DNA of 5,176 nt from Chloroflexota bacterium (GCA_021790715.1 JAJYGK010000016.1:1-5176); one strand, 5' to 3'. Positions 1 to 5,176 are shown, numbered from the stretch's first letter. The notes: generated by a model from the sequence alone, not told the origin. Numbers and translations: made by a program.

Positions 1-68
1 TCCGCCTCGCGCGCCAGCCGCGCCGACGCCGTCGGATCGCCGGTCGTGATGGCGAAGCCGAAGCGCAT
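1..68 (-). CDS. Luciferase-like (LLM class) oxidoreductase, N-terminal fragment
   Basis: Only the first 22 codons are visible, reading from an ATG at 68 toward the left edge. The peptide begins MRFGFAITTGDPTASARLAR and continues with EA. This resembles the first beta strand and first helix of luciferase-like monooxygenases, a TIM-barrel family that often uses coenzyme F420 or FMN and typically starts MRFGF or MKFGL followed by a helix with LAREAE. The start lies 10 bases after the cupin stop codon. A GGTGA overlapping that stop (83-79 on the minus strand) is a possible ribosome site about 10 bases before the ATG, so translation is probably coupled to the cupin. The substrate and cofactor cannot be told from this fragment. 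The family call rests on a short stretch, so another Rossmann or TIM-barrel enzyme is possible. Confidence 0.6.
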   Translation of the reverse strand, partial: MRFGFAITTGDPTASARLAREA

Positions 69-78
69 CAGCCCGCGC

Positions 79-606
79 TCACCACGGTTCGCCGGCGGAT
101 TCGTCGTGTGCACGACGGCCCACCTGCGGTCGCTCGGCGAGCGACCCGCGGCCGGGCTCCGGGTTGCCACGATCGGAACCCCGCGGCTCCGGCGATGCAT
201 GCGCGTCACCCGGGGGGCCGGGCACGTCTCCGGGGGCCTCGAGACGCTCGATCGCGCCGCCCTCCAGCACGTCCCCACCGCCGTCGCCGGAGAACTCGAC
301 GACCAGGGCGCGCATCTCGGTGCCGTCCGTCCACGCACCGTGCAGCTCGCCGGCCGGCCAGACCACCGCCTCGCCGTGGCTGACCCGGGCGCGCTCCTCG
401 CCGACCTGCACCCATCCGCCGCCGCTGACGACGATGAAGTAGGTCATGTTGGGGTTGGTGTGCGCGGCGATCACCGCGCTGGGGGTGAAGGCGAGCTCCG
501 CGATGGTGCCCCGCCCGTCGTGATGGATGACCTGGCCGGTGACGCCCTGCGTCCCCGGCGGCCCGTCGGGGCGGCGGTGCCCCGGCCCGAACCGGCGGAT
601 ATCCAT
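79..606 (-). CDS. Single-domain cupin protein
   Basis: A 175-residue protein with one small beta-barrel (cupin) domain at about residues 25-106. Cupin motif 2 is textbook: Gly78, then Pro84-Ala-Gly86 and His89. In motif 1 His49 is present, but the second His of the usual HxH is Asn51 and the usual Glu is absent, so any metal site would be incomplete (His49, His89). Such small cupins may be sugar or metabolite binders, isomerases or dioxygenase relatives; the substrate cannot be inferred. Residues about 115-175 form a Pro/Gly/Arg/Glu-rich, probably disordered tail not typical of the family. The ATG at 606 is preceded by a strong ribosome site, AGGGGGT. A cytoplasmic location is likely, as no signal peptide is seen. 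It lies directly upstream of the oxidoreductase fragment and probably forms an operon with it. Confidence 0.85.
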   Translation of the reverse strand: MDIRRFGPGHRRPDGPPGTQGVTGQVIHHDGRGTIAELAFTPSAVIAAHTNPNMTYFIVVSGGGWVQVGEERARVSHGEAVVWPAGELHGAWTDGTEMRALVVEFSGDGGGDVLEGGAIERLEAPGDVPGPPGDAHASPEPRGSDRGNPEPGRGSLAERPQVGRRAHDESAGEPW

Positions 607-611
607 GGCCG

Positions 612-618
612 ACCCCCT
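612..618 (-). promoter_or_regulatory. Ribosome binding site of the cupin gene
   Basis: On the minus strand this reads AGGGGGT, ending five bases before the ATG at 606. It supports that start over the many longer open frames on this strand. Confidence 0.65.
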
Positions 619-752
619 GGCGGTGCGGGCGCGGAGACGAGCCGCCCGCGAGCGGCCATCCTACGCTCGCGCACCGGCGGCCGGCCGAGTGCGCCGGTCG
701 ACGCCTCGGATGTCGATGCCCCCGAAGGTGTGACCCGGCGCCCCGCGACGGC

Positions 753-1181
753 TCAGCGGGAGCGGCGCTTCCGGCGGCTGGGGCGGATCGTCGCCTCGGG
801 GTGCTTGTACTTGGCCTGGCTGAAGAACCGCGTGCGGCGCAGGTACTCGTTGTACTGAGCGATGACCGGCGGGAACCGGAAGAAGCGCACCCAGACGTAG
901 GCCGCAAGCCCTGCGATCAGCGTCACGAGCACGAAGAGGAAGTACCAGGCGAACACGGCCTCGATGAGCAGCAGCGAGAACGTGATGACGCCCGTCCAGA
1001 GCAGCCACTCCTGCATCGAGACGAGGGGCTCGTGCCGGCGGAGCTGGCGAGTTCGGACGTTGTAGAGGACCACCTGCGCGACGAGCAGGACGAGCGCGAG
1101 CACCCACACCGGCGTCAGCAGGTCGGGGAACTCGATCGAGTTGAACGGGCGGAAGAAGTAGTCCCAGGGCAGCAGCGTCAA
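753..1181 (-). CDS. Three-helix membrane protein of unknown function
   Basis: I do not recognise this 142-residue protein. It has a short N-terminal aromatic segment (WDYFFRPFNSIEFPD, residues 6-20), a hydrophobic helix at about 22-42 and a basic loop (RTRQLRRHE, 43-51). Two more helices follow at about 59-81 and 82-101. The C-terminal tail is rich in Arg, Lys and aromatic residues and ends in RRKRRSR. By the positive-inside rule the basic loop and possibly the tail are cytoplasmic, but with three helices they should lie on opposite sides unless one hairpin is re-entrant, so topology is uncertain. There is no ATG near the conserved-looking start. I chose the TTG at 1181 because a GGAG sits eight bases upstream and the aromatic/hydrophobic segment begins right after it; the frame upstream is Arg/Pro-rich and looks non-coding. 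It is transcribed divergently from purH. No enzymatic motif is visible. Confidence 0.75.
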   Translation of the reverse strand: MTLLPWDYFFRPFNSIEFPDLLTPVWVLALVLLVAQVVLYNVRTRQLRRHEPLVSMQEWLLWTGVITFSLLLIEAVFAWYFLFVLVTLIAGLAAYVWVRFFRFPPVIAQYNEYLRRTRFFSQAKYKHPEATIRPSRRKRRSR

Positions 1182-1189
1182 ACCAGCGT

Positions 1190-1193
1190 CTCC
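1190..1193 (-). promoter_or_regulatory. Ribosome binding site deciding a TTG start
   Basis: GGAG on the minus strand, eight bases before the TTG at 1181. No in-frame ATG or GTG exists between it and the start of the hydrophobic protein, so this site decides the start of the membrane protein gene. Confidence 0.55.
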
Positions 1194-1230
1194 GATCGGT
1201 CGCCCGGTGGCGACGGGCCTCTCGTGCGGG

Positions 1231-1236
1231 AGGATA
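1231..1236 (-). promoter_or_regulatory. Weak candidate -10 box for the membrane protein gene
   Basis: The minus strand reads TATCCT, matching the TAnnnT core of a -10 hexamer, and would give a leader of roughly 40 bases before the TTG at 1181. No convincing -35 hexamer is found about 17 bases upstream and there is no TGn extension. It is listed only because the region is otherwise almost free of A/T-rich hexamers. Confidence 0.25.
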
Positions 1237-1390
1237 CCGGGTCCGGCGGGCCGGCGGGGCGGCGGCGCGCCACGGGCAGCGCGAGGGAACGGCGGGGCAT
1301 CGCGGCACGCCCGGGGGGGACGGCACGACGGCCCGACGACCGGGACGAGGCGGCCGGCCGGATCGGCCTCCGGGGCGCGCGGAGAGCGGT

Positions 1391-1399
1391 TGCTATACT
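1391..1399 (+). promoter_or_regulatory. Extended -10 promoter of purH
   Basis: TGCTATACT: a TGn extension directly followed by TATACT, one mismatch from the TATAAT consensus. It stands out as the only such motif in very GC-rich surroundings. The -35 position (about 1371-1376, CGGGGC) is poor, as expected for an extended -10 promoter. Transcription would start near 1405-1408, giving a leader of about 70 bases before the GTG at 1474. Confidence 0.65.
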
Positions 1400-1401
1400 C
1401 T

Positions 1402-1416
1402 CGTCGCCCTACGACG
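1402..1416 (+). repeat. Short inverted repeat at the predicted purH transcription start
   Basis: CGTCG and CGACG face each other across a five-base gap (CCCTA), right at the expected start of the purH transcript. The position suits an operator, but five-base arms are easily met by chance in this composition. Confidence 0.25.
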
Positions 1417-1463
1417 GCGTGCGTTCTGCCTCTGGATCCGCGTCGCCGCCCGCCTGTCGCACT

Positions 1464-1468
1464 GGAGG
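1464..1468 (+). promoter_or_regulatory. Ribosome binding site of purH
   Basis: A perfect GGAGG ending five bases before the GTG at 1474. It fixes the purH start well inside the open frame, which runs upstream to 1207; the 89 extra upstream codons are Arg/Gly/Ala-rich and do not look like protein. Confidence 0.75.
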
Positions 1469-1473
1469 AACGG

Positions 1474-3021
1474 GTGCGCGCCCTGCTGTCGGTCGCCGAT
1501 CGCGACGGGATCGCGTCTCTCGCCCGGGACCTGCTCGCGTTGCAGGTCGAGGTGTTCGCGACCGACGGGACGCGCGAGCACCTCGGCGCGGAGGGGATCG
1601 AGGTTGCGCCGGTCGGCGACCTGACGTCGATCCCGTCCCTGCTGGGCGGCCAGGTCAAGACGTTCCATCCGGCGATCTACGCCGGGATCCTGGCCCGGCG
1701 CGACCGGGACGAGGAACTCGCCGAGCTGGCCGCGCAACACATCGGCCTGATCGACCTCGTGGTCGTCAACGTCCGGCCGTTCGCGCCGCAGGTGGGCGCC
1801 CGGCTGCTGCCGCTCGAGGACGCCGTCGAGATGATCGACGTCGGGGGCGTGGCCCTCCTGTCGGCGGCAGCCCGCAACTTCGCCGGCGTGACCGCCGTGT
1901 CCGACCCGGCGCGCTACCGCGACGTCGTGGCAGACCTCCGGCTGCGGGGCACCGTCTCCGCCGAGCTGCGGGCGCGCCTCGCGGCCCAGGCGTTCGCGAC
2001 CGTGGCCGCGTACAACGCCGAGGTCGCCGCGTACCTCAACCACGTGAGCGGCGTGCGGTTCCCCGAGCAGCTCACGCTGGTCCTGGAGAAGAAGACCGAC
2101 CTCGAGTACGGCGAGAACCCGCACCAGCGGGCCGCGTTCTACCGGGAGACGACCCACCGCCAGGGCTCGCTGGCCGACGCGACGCAGCTCCAGGGACCGG
2201 CCCCGTCGTTCAACGACATCCTCGCCATGGACGCCGGCTTCCGCATCGTGTCGGACTTCGCGGCCCCGGCCGTCTGCATGACGAAGGGCATCACGCCGGT
2301 CGCGCTCGCATCGCGCGACGACCTGTGCGATGCGTATCGGCGCGCGCTCGACGGCGATCCCGTGTCCGCGGGCGGCTCGGTCGTCGCCGCGAACCGGCCC
2401 ATCGACGCCGCCACGGCGAACGCCATCCTGGCGAACCAGTACGAGGCCGTCGTCGCACCGGGGTTCGACGAGGCCGCGCTCGCGGTGCTGACCCAGAAGC
2501 CGGAACTCCGGCTCCTCCGCGTGCCGCCCAGCCCCGGCGCCGGGCTCTCCGACTACGGCATGGCCAACCTCGACTTCCGGCGCATCGGGGGCGGCGTCCT
2601 CGTCGAGACGTTCGACCGGCTCGATCCGGACCGCCAGCAGATGCGCGTCGTGACACAGCGCCGTCCGACCCTCGAGGAGCTGACGGACCTGCTGTTCGCC
2701 TGGCGCGCTGTCAAGCACGTGCCGAGCAACGCCGTCGTCCTCGCGCGGAACATGGCGATCGTGGGCGTCGGCGCCGGGCAGACCAGCCGGATGTCGGCGG
2801 TCGAGATCGCGCTCCACAAGGCGGCCGACCGGGCGAAGCTGAGCTGCATGGGCTGCGACGCCTACTTCCCGTTCGCCGACGCGATCCAGCTCGCGGCCGA
2901 GCGCGGCGTGACGGCGATCATCCAGCCGGGCGGCTCGAGCCGCGACGAGATGTCGATCGAGGTGGCGGACCGCCACCACATGGCGATGGTGTTCACGGGA
3001 CGCCGCCACTTCCGGCGGTAG
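1474..3021 (+). CDS. purH: PurH-family AICAR transformylase / IMP cyclohydrolase, divergent
   Basis: A 515-residue protein of normal PurH length. PurH makes the last two steps of IMP synthesis: formyl transfer from 10-formyl-THF to AICAR, then ring closure of FAICAR. Residues 1-140 form the MGS-like cyclohydrolase domain (RALLSVADRDG, 2-12; VKTFHP, 61-66; IDVGG, 121-125). Residues about 190-515 form the transformylase domain (YGENPHQ, 212-218; SFNDIL; DPVSAGGS, 295-302; SNAVV, 418-422; GVGAGQTSR; QPGGSSRDE; VFTGRRHF near the end). The GTG start is set by GGAGG. Several catalytic positions differ from characterised enzymes (human numbering from memory): Tyr104 is Arg101, Lys137 is Arg134, His267 of the Lys-His pair is Gly272, and the final His592 is Arg515. 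Lys66, Asp125, Lys266 and Asn431 are kept as Lys62, Asp122, Lys271 and Asn419. Family membership is firm. Whether both activities remain is uncertain; it may be a divergent but working lineage form or a paralogue. glpX lies 132 bases downstream on the same strand. Confidence 0.93.
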   Translation: MRALLSVADRDGIASLARDLLALQVEVFATDGTREHLGAEGIEVAPVGDLTSIPSLLGGQVKTFHPAIYAGILARRDRDEELAELAAQHIGLIDLVVVNVRPFAPQVGARLLPLEDAVEMIDVGGVALLSAAARNFAGVTAVSDPARYRDVVADLRLRGTVSAELRARLAAQAFATVAAYNAEVAAYLNHVSGVRFPEQLTLVLEKKTDLEYGENPHQRAAFYRETTHRQGSLADATQLQGPAPSFNDILAMDAGFRIVSDFAAPAVCMTKGITPVALASRDDLCDAYRRALDGDPVSAGGSVVAANRPIDAATANAILANQYEAVVAPGFDEAALAVLTQKPELRLLRVPPSPGAGLSDYGMANLDFRRIGGGVLVETFDRLDPDRQQMRVVTQRRPTLEELTDLLFAWRAVKHVPSNAVVLARNMAIVGVGAGQTSRMSAVEIALHKAADRAKLSCMGCDAYFPFADAIQLAAERGVTAIIQPGGSSRDEMSIEVADRHHMAMVFTGRRHFRR

Positions 3022-3066
3022 CAGCCGGTCCGGCGCGGGAGTCGCGGACGTGACGGTGGGCCGGCG

Positions 3067-3080
3067 GCGCGGGAGCGCGC
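3067..3080 (+). repeat. GC hairpin after purH
   Basis: GCGCG and CGCGC form a perfect five-pair stem around a GGAG loop, about 45 bases after the purH stop. No T-run follows, so it is not a standard intrinsic terminator; it could stabilise the 3' end or slow polymerase. Confidence 0.3.
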
Positions 3081-3105
3081 GAGGACGAGCAGGCAGGCAC
3101 GGGCG

Positions 3106-3120
3106 GCGCGAAGCTCGCGC
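3106..3120 (+). repeat. GC hairpin before glpX
   Basis: GCGCGA and TCGCGC pair perfectly around a three-base AGC loop, about 34 bases before the glpX ATG. No T-run follows. It may be a transcript structure in the purH-glpX spacer or a chance repeat in GC-rich DNA. Confidence 0.3.
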
Positions 3121-3132
3121 GAGACGCGCGGG

Positions 3133-3144
3133 TCGTCGCGACGA
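3133..3144. repeat. Perfect 12-base palindrome upstream of glpX
   Basis: TCGTCGCGACGA is its own reverse complement and lies nine bases before the ATG at 3154. It could be a repressor site or interfere with ribosome access. The half-site TCGTCG also occurs at the purH transcription start (1401-1406), but with a different spacing, so a shared regulator is only a guess. Confidence 0.3.
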
Positions 3145-3153
3145 GCGGCACAG

Positions 3154-4146
3154 ATGGGGGTGATGCATCCGATGGAAGAGATCCTCGCCCTCGAGATGAT
3201 CCGCGTCACCGAGGCCGCGGCGATCGACTCCGCCCGCCTGATGGGGCGCGGCGACACGATGGGCGCAGACGAGGCCGCGACACAGGCGATGCGCCACGCC
3301 ATGGACGAGATCCCCATGTGGGGCCGCATCGTCATCGGCGAGGGCGAGCGCGACAGGGCGCCGATGCTCTACATCGGCGAGGAGGTCGGCGCCCGGGTCG
3401 CCGGGCAGCCCGAGATCGACATCGCGGTCGACCCGCTGGAGGGAACGAACCTCGTCGCCGGCGGCCAGGGAAACGCGATCACCGTCCTCGCGGCGTCCGA
3501 GAAGGGCGGGCTGCTCCACGCGCCCGACACCTATCTCGAGAAGCTCTGCGTCGGACCCGTCGCGGCCGGCAAGGTGGACATCACGCTGCCGCCACGCGCG
3601 AACGTCGCGATCATCGCCGAGGCGCTCGGCCGTTCGCCGCGCGACATCACGATCGTGATCCTCGACCGGCCCCGCCACGCCGACCTCATCGACGAGGTCC
3701 GGCAGTCGGGCGCCAGGATCAAGCTCATCAGCGACGGCGACATCACGGCCGCCGTGAGCGCGGCGGTCAGCGGGACCGGCGTCCACGCCGTGATGGGGAT
3801 CGGCGGTGCCCCGGAGGGCGTGCTGACGGCCGCCGCGCTGAAGTGCCTCGGCGGGGAGATCCAGGCGCGGTTCCGGTTCCGCAACGACGGCGAGCGGCAG
3901 CGCGCGGCCGCGATGGGCCACACCGACCTGGACCGGATCTTCCGCACCGACGATCTCGCGCCCGGCGACGACCTGGTCTTCGCGGCGACCGGCGTCACGG
4001 ACGGAGAGCTGCTCCACGGCGTCCGGTTCTTCGGCGGGGGCGCCCGCACGCACTCGCTCGTGATGGCGTACCGGACCAAGCAGGTGCGTTTCGTCGACAC
4101 GGTGCACATGTTCGACCGGCAGCGGCCCCCGTCGGTGCGCCTCTAG
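3154..4146 (+). CDS. glpX: Class II fructose-1,6-bisphosphatase (GlpX)
   Basis: A 330-residue cytoplasmic enzyme that removes the 1-phosphate from fructose 1,6-bisphosphate, for gluconeogenesis or, in autotrophs, the Calvin cycle (some members also act on sedoheptulose bisphosphate). Family signatures run in order: RVTEAAA (17-23), GRGD with metal ligand Asp34, VIGEGERDRAPML (60-72), the Li-sensitive phosphatase motif DPLEGTN (93-99), SDGD (193-196) and GIGGAPEGV (215-223), whose Glu221 matches a metal-binding Glu. The length is normal. The residues after GRGD (TM) differ from the usual KN. The start is uncertain: ATG 3154 is the longest, but ATG 3163 and ATG 3172 are in frame. The last gives MEEILALEMIRVTEAA, closest to family N-termini, with a G-rich stretch about 11 bases upstream. 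No separate promoter is obvious, so it may be read from the purH transcript. Confidence 0.95.
   Translation: MGVMHPMEEILALEMIRVTEAAAIDSARLMGRGDTMGADEAATQAMRHAMDEIPMWGRIVIGEGERDRAPMLYIGEEVGARVAGQPEIDIAVDPLEGTNLVAGGQGNAITVLAASEKGGLLHAPDTYLEKLCVGPVAAGKVDITLPPRANVAIIAEALGRSPRDITIVILDRPRHADLIDEVRQSGARIKLISDGDITAAVSAAVSGTGVHAVMGIGGAPEGVLTAAALKCLGGEIQARFRFRNDGERQRAAAMGHTDLDRIFRTDDLAPGDDLVFAATGVTDGELLHGVRFFGGGARTHSLVMAYRTKQVRFVDTVHMFDRQRPPSVRL
4143..4146. other. CTAG shared by two convergent stop codons
   Basis: glpX ends in TAG at 4144-4146 on the plus strand and folK ends in TAG at 4145-4143 on the minus strand. The palindrome CTAG therefore supplies both stops and the two genes overlap tail to tail by four bases. 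No intergenic terminator can exist here. Confidence 0.9.
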
Positions 4147-4874
4147 AGACGGCGACGGGGCGCCCACCCGGCGCCGGTCCAGCGACCGACCGCGCGGACC
4201 GCGGCGGCCCCCTCGGCCGCCAGCCGCCGGTCCCGCGCCGTCGAGACCGTCTCGTCCCATCCGGGCGGCACGAGATCCGCGTCGAGGTCGGCCAGGGGGG
4301 CCAGCACGAACAGCCGATCCGCCGCCTCCGGGTGCGGCACCACCAGCAGCCGGTCCCGGTGCCCGGGGTCGAGCGAGACGCCCTCGGGCGGTCGCCGGAC
4401 GCTCAGCCGGGCGTCGCCGAACAGCAGCAGGTCGAGGTCGAGCTCGCGCGGGCCCCACCGCTCGCGCGCCCGACGCCCGAAGGCGCGCTCGAGGCCCTTG
4501 AGCGCGACGAGCAGCGCCAGCGCGCCGGTCTCGTCGTCGGGGCCGGCCGGCACGTCCAGGGCCACGACCGCGTTGTGGAAGTCCGCCTGGTCCACGCCGC
4601 CGACGGGGCGCGTGACGTACAGCTGCGAGACACCGGCGAGCGAGGCACCGGGAAGCGCGGCCAGGGCGCGCACGGCGGCCCCGAGCGTCCCCGGCGCGTC
4701 GCCCACGTTCGCGCCGAGCCCGATGTACGCGCGCACGAGTCCGCGACGTATCCGGCGCCTGCCCGCAGGGGCGCCGGGGGTGGCACCCGGCGTGGCGTCC
4801 GGACTTGCGCCGCGGGTGGCTTCCGGGGTTGCGCCGGGCGTGGAGGGTGCTCCGTCCCGGCCCCGGCCGGTCAC
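4143..4874 (-). CDS. folK: HPPK, folate pterin pyrophosphokinase (FolK)
   Basis: 2-Amino-4-hydroxy-6-hydroxymethyldihydropteridine pyrophosphokinase transfers pyrophosphate from ATP to the pterin before DHPS joins it to pABA. Counting from the GTG at 4874 (243 residues): AYIGLGANVGD at 49-59, FHNAVV at 99-104, the signature ERWGPRELDLDLLLFGD at 138-154 with Mg-binding Asp146 and Asp148 and nucleotide-handling Arg139 and Arg143, then VPHP at 179-182 and DRLFVLAPL at 186-194. A stretch of about 13 extra residues lies between the LLFGD strand and VPHP. Residues 1-46 precede the domain and contain three 8-residue Gly/Ala/Pro/Thr repeats. A second GTG at 4736 (VRAYIG) would give an ordinary 197-residue HPPK, but its ribosome site is weak. 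The GTG at 4874 has GGAG ten bases upstream and follows the methyltransferase stop after one base, suggesting coupling. No folP or folB is seen. Confidence 0.92.
   Translation of the reverse strand: MTGRGRDGAPSTPGATPEATRGASPDATPGATPGAPAGRRRIRRGLVRAYIGLGANVGDAPGTLGAAVRALAALPGASLAGVSQLYVTRPVGGVDQADFHNAVVALDVPAGPDDETGALALLVALKGLERAFGRRARERWGPRELDLDLLLFGDARLSVRRPPEGVSLDPGHRDRLLVVPHPEAADRLFVLAPLADLDADLVPPGWDETVSTARDRRLAAEGAAAVRAVGRWTGAGWAPRRRL
4764..4835 (-). repeat. Three 24-base tandem repeats coding a Gly-Ala-Pro-Thr linker
   Basis: Three diverged copies (4835-4812, 4811-4788, 4787-4764 on the minus strand) encode GATPEATR, GASPDATP and GATPGAPA in the folK frame. The unit is a multiple of three, so copy changes keep the frame. 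Many differences are at third codon positions (GCA/GCC, CCG/CCC, GGC/GGT), which leans toward translation, although A/T-ending codons are more common here than in the enzyme body. Confidence 0.65.
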
Positions 4875-4875
4875 G

Positions 4876-5176
4876 TCACGCCGGCTCCGTCCCCGCGTCG
4901 CGGCGGACGACCTCGACGCGCTGCGACAGGCGCAGCGGCCACGGCCAGCGCCAGGGCCGGACGGCCGCCCCGCCGAACGGCGACCGCGCGGCCACGTCGG
5001 CCGGGTCGGGCGTCACGCCCTCGAAGCGGCGGATGCGCGGCGAGAAGTCCCACACCAGCGCATGCCCGCCGGGGCGCAGCACGCGGTGGATCTCGGCGAA
5101 CCCGGCATCCGGGTCGGCCCAGTGGTGCATCGAGAAGGTGCTCACGACGACGTCGAAGGACGCGTCCGGGAACGGC
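4876..5176 (-). CDS. Class I SAM-dependent methyltransferase, C-terminal part
   Basis: The frame is open from the right edge; 99 codons and the TGA (4878-4876) are visible and the N-terminal SAM-binding GxGxG loop lies outside. The visible part starts PFPDASFDVVVSTFSMHH and continues WADP, then EIHRVLRPGGHALVWD. This is the usual UbiE/methyltransferase-11 pattern: an acidic strand FDVV with a following S/T-rich turn, HHW, and the VLRPGG loop before the next strand. The C-terminal piece is Pro/Arg/Trp-rich (PWRWPWPLRL) and ends with a strand-like QRVEVVRRD. A GTG at 5145 gives a shorter frame but would cut through this motif, so it is not the true start. The acceptor substrate cannot be told. 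Its stop is one base from the first folK GTG, so the two genes are probably one operon, though no functional link is obvious. Confidence 0.88.
   Translation of the reverse strand, partial: PFPDASFDVVVSTFSMHHWADPDAGFAEIHRVLRPGGHALVWDFSPRIRRFEGVTPDPADVAARSPFGGAAVRPWRWPWPLRLSQRVEVVRRDAGTEPA

Noticed and set aside
46..858. Plus-strand open frame of 270 codons
   Set aside because: It lies opposite the cupin, whose motifs are clear; the translation is Arg/Gly/Ala/Pro-rich with no family signature, typical of a GC-rich shadow.
1347..1370. Inverted repeat GAGGC/GCCTC as terminator or attenuator
   Set aside because: It has five-base arms, a long GC loop and no T-run, and it lies upstream of the purH promoter; probably chance.
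1207..1473. Upstream extension of the purH frame to an ATG at 1207
   Set aside because: It precedes the extended -10 promoter, is low complexity, and the PurH family start falls at the GTG behind GGAGG.
1182..1658. Upstream extension of the membrane protein frame to an ATG at 1658
   Set aside because: It would run through the purH promoter and into the purH coding region on the opposite strand, and it is Arg/Ser/Pro-rich.
801..3053. Plus-strand open frame of 750 codons
   Set aside because: It overlaps purH in another frame and the antisense of the membrane protein; the product is an Arg/Gly-rich run with no domain.
3067..3120. Intrinsic terminator between purH and glpX
   Set aside because: Hairpins exist but no T-run follows either of them.
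1393..4458. Minus-strand open frame of 1021 codons
   Set aside because: It is antisense to both purH and glpX; its length comes from scarce stop codons at high GC, and the product is low complexity (Arg/Val/Asp/His-rich).
1..5176. A new defence, mobile or secretion system
   Set aside because: The recognisable genes are central metabolism; no nuclease, helicase, transposase, integrase, toxin-antitoxin pair, repeat-spacer array or phage gene is visible.

Overview
This is a GC-rich bacterial chromosomal segment. It carries seven genes on two strands: five complete and two cut by the window edges. The base composition is extreme, with third codon positions almost all G or C, and the gene starts include GTG and TTG. 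The left edge holds what looks like the start of a luciferase-like (often F420-dependent) oxidoreductase. Together these would fit a high-GC Chloroflexota or actinobacterial-type genome. That placement is an inference; no rRNA or marker in the window settles it. I see no tRNA, rRNA, CRISPR array, insertion sequence, integrase, phage gene or recognisable defence system.

Left block (about 1-1181, minus strand, read right to left): a small three-helix membrane protein of unknown function (TTG start at 1181), then a single-domain cupin (606 to 79). About 10 bases later comes the first codons of a luciferase-like oxidoreductase (68 to 1, running off the window). The cupin and oxidoreductase are probably co-translated. 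The membrane protein is 146 bases upstream of the cupin and may or may not share its transcript.

Centre (about 1182-4146, plus strand): a divergent intergenic region with a clear extended -10 promoter (TGCTATACT at 1391-1399) drives a PurH-family gene (1474-3021; AICAR transformylase / IMP cyclohydrolase). After a 132-base spacer rich in small GC inverted repeats comes glpX, class II fructose-1,6-bisphosphatase (3154-4146). The PurH protein is full length and clearly belongs to the family. However, several positions known as catalytic in both of its domains carry other residues. This is the most interesting observation in the window.

Right block (4143-5176, minus strand): the C-terminal part of a class I SAM-dependent methyltransferase (running in from the right edge), followed after one base by folK (HPPK, folate synthesis). 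folK meets glpX tail to tail: the two stop codons share one CTAG, so the genes overlap by four bases and there is no room for a terminator.

Functionally the window is housekeeping metabolism. PurH uses 10-formyl-tetrahydrofolate and FolK helps make the folate core, so those two are linked by cofactor. GlpX belongs to gluconeogenesis or the Calvin/pentose phosphate routes. I do not see a novel multi-gene system; the novelty candidates are the altered PurH, the repeat-coded FolK N-terminus and the unknown membrane protein.
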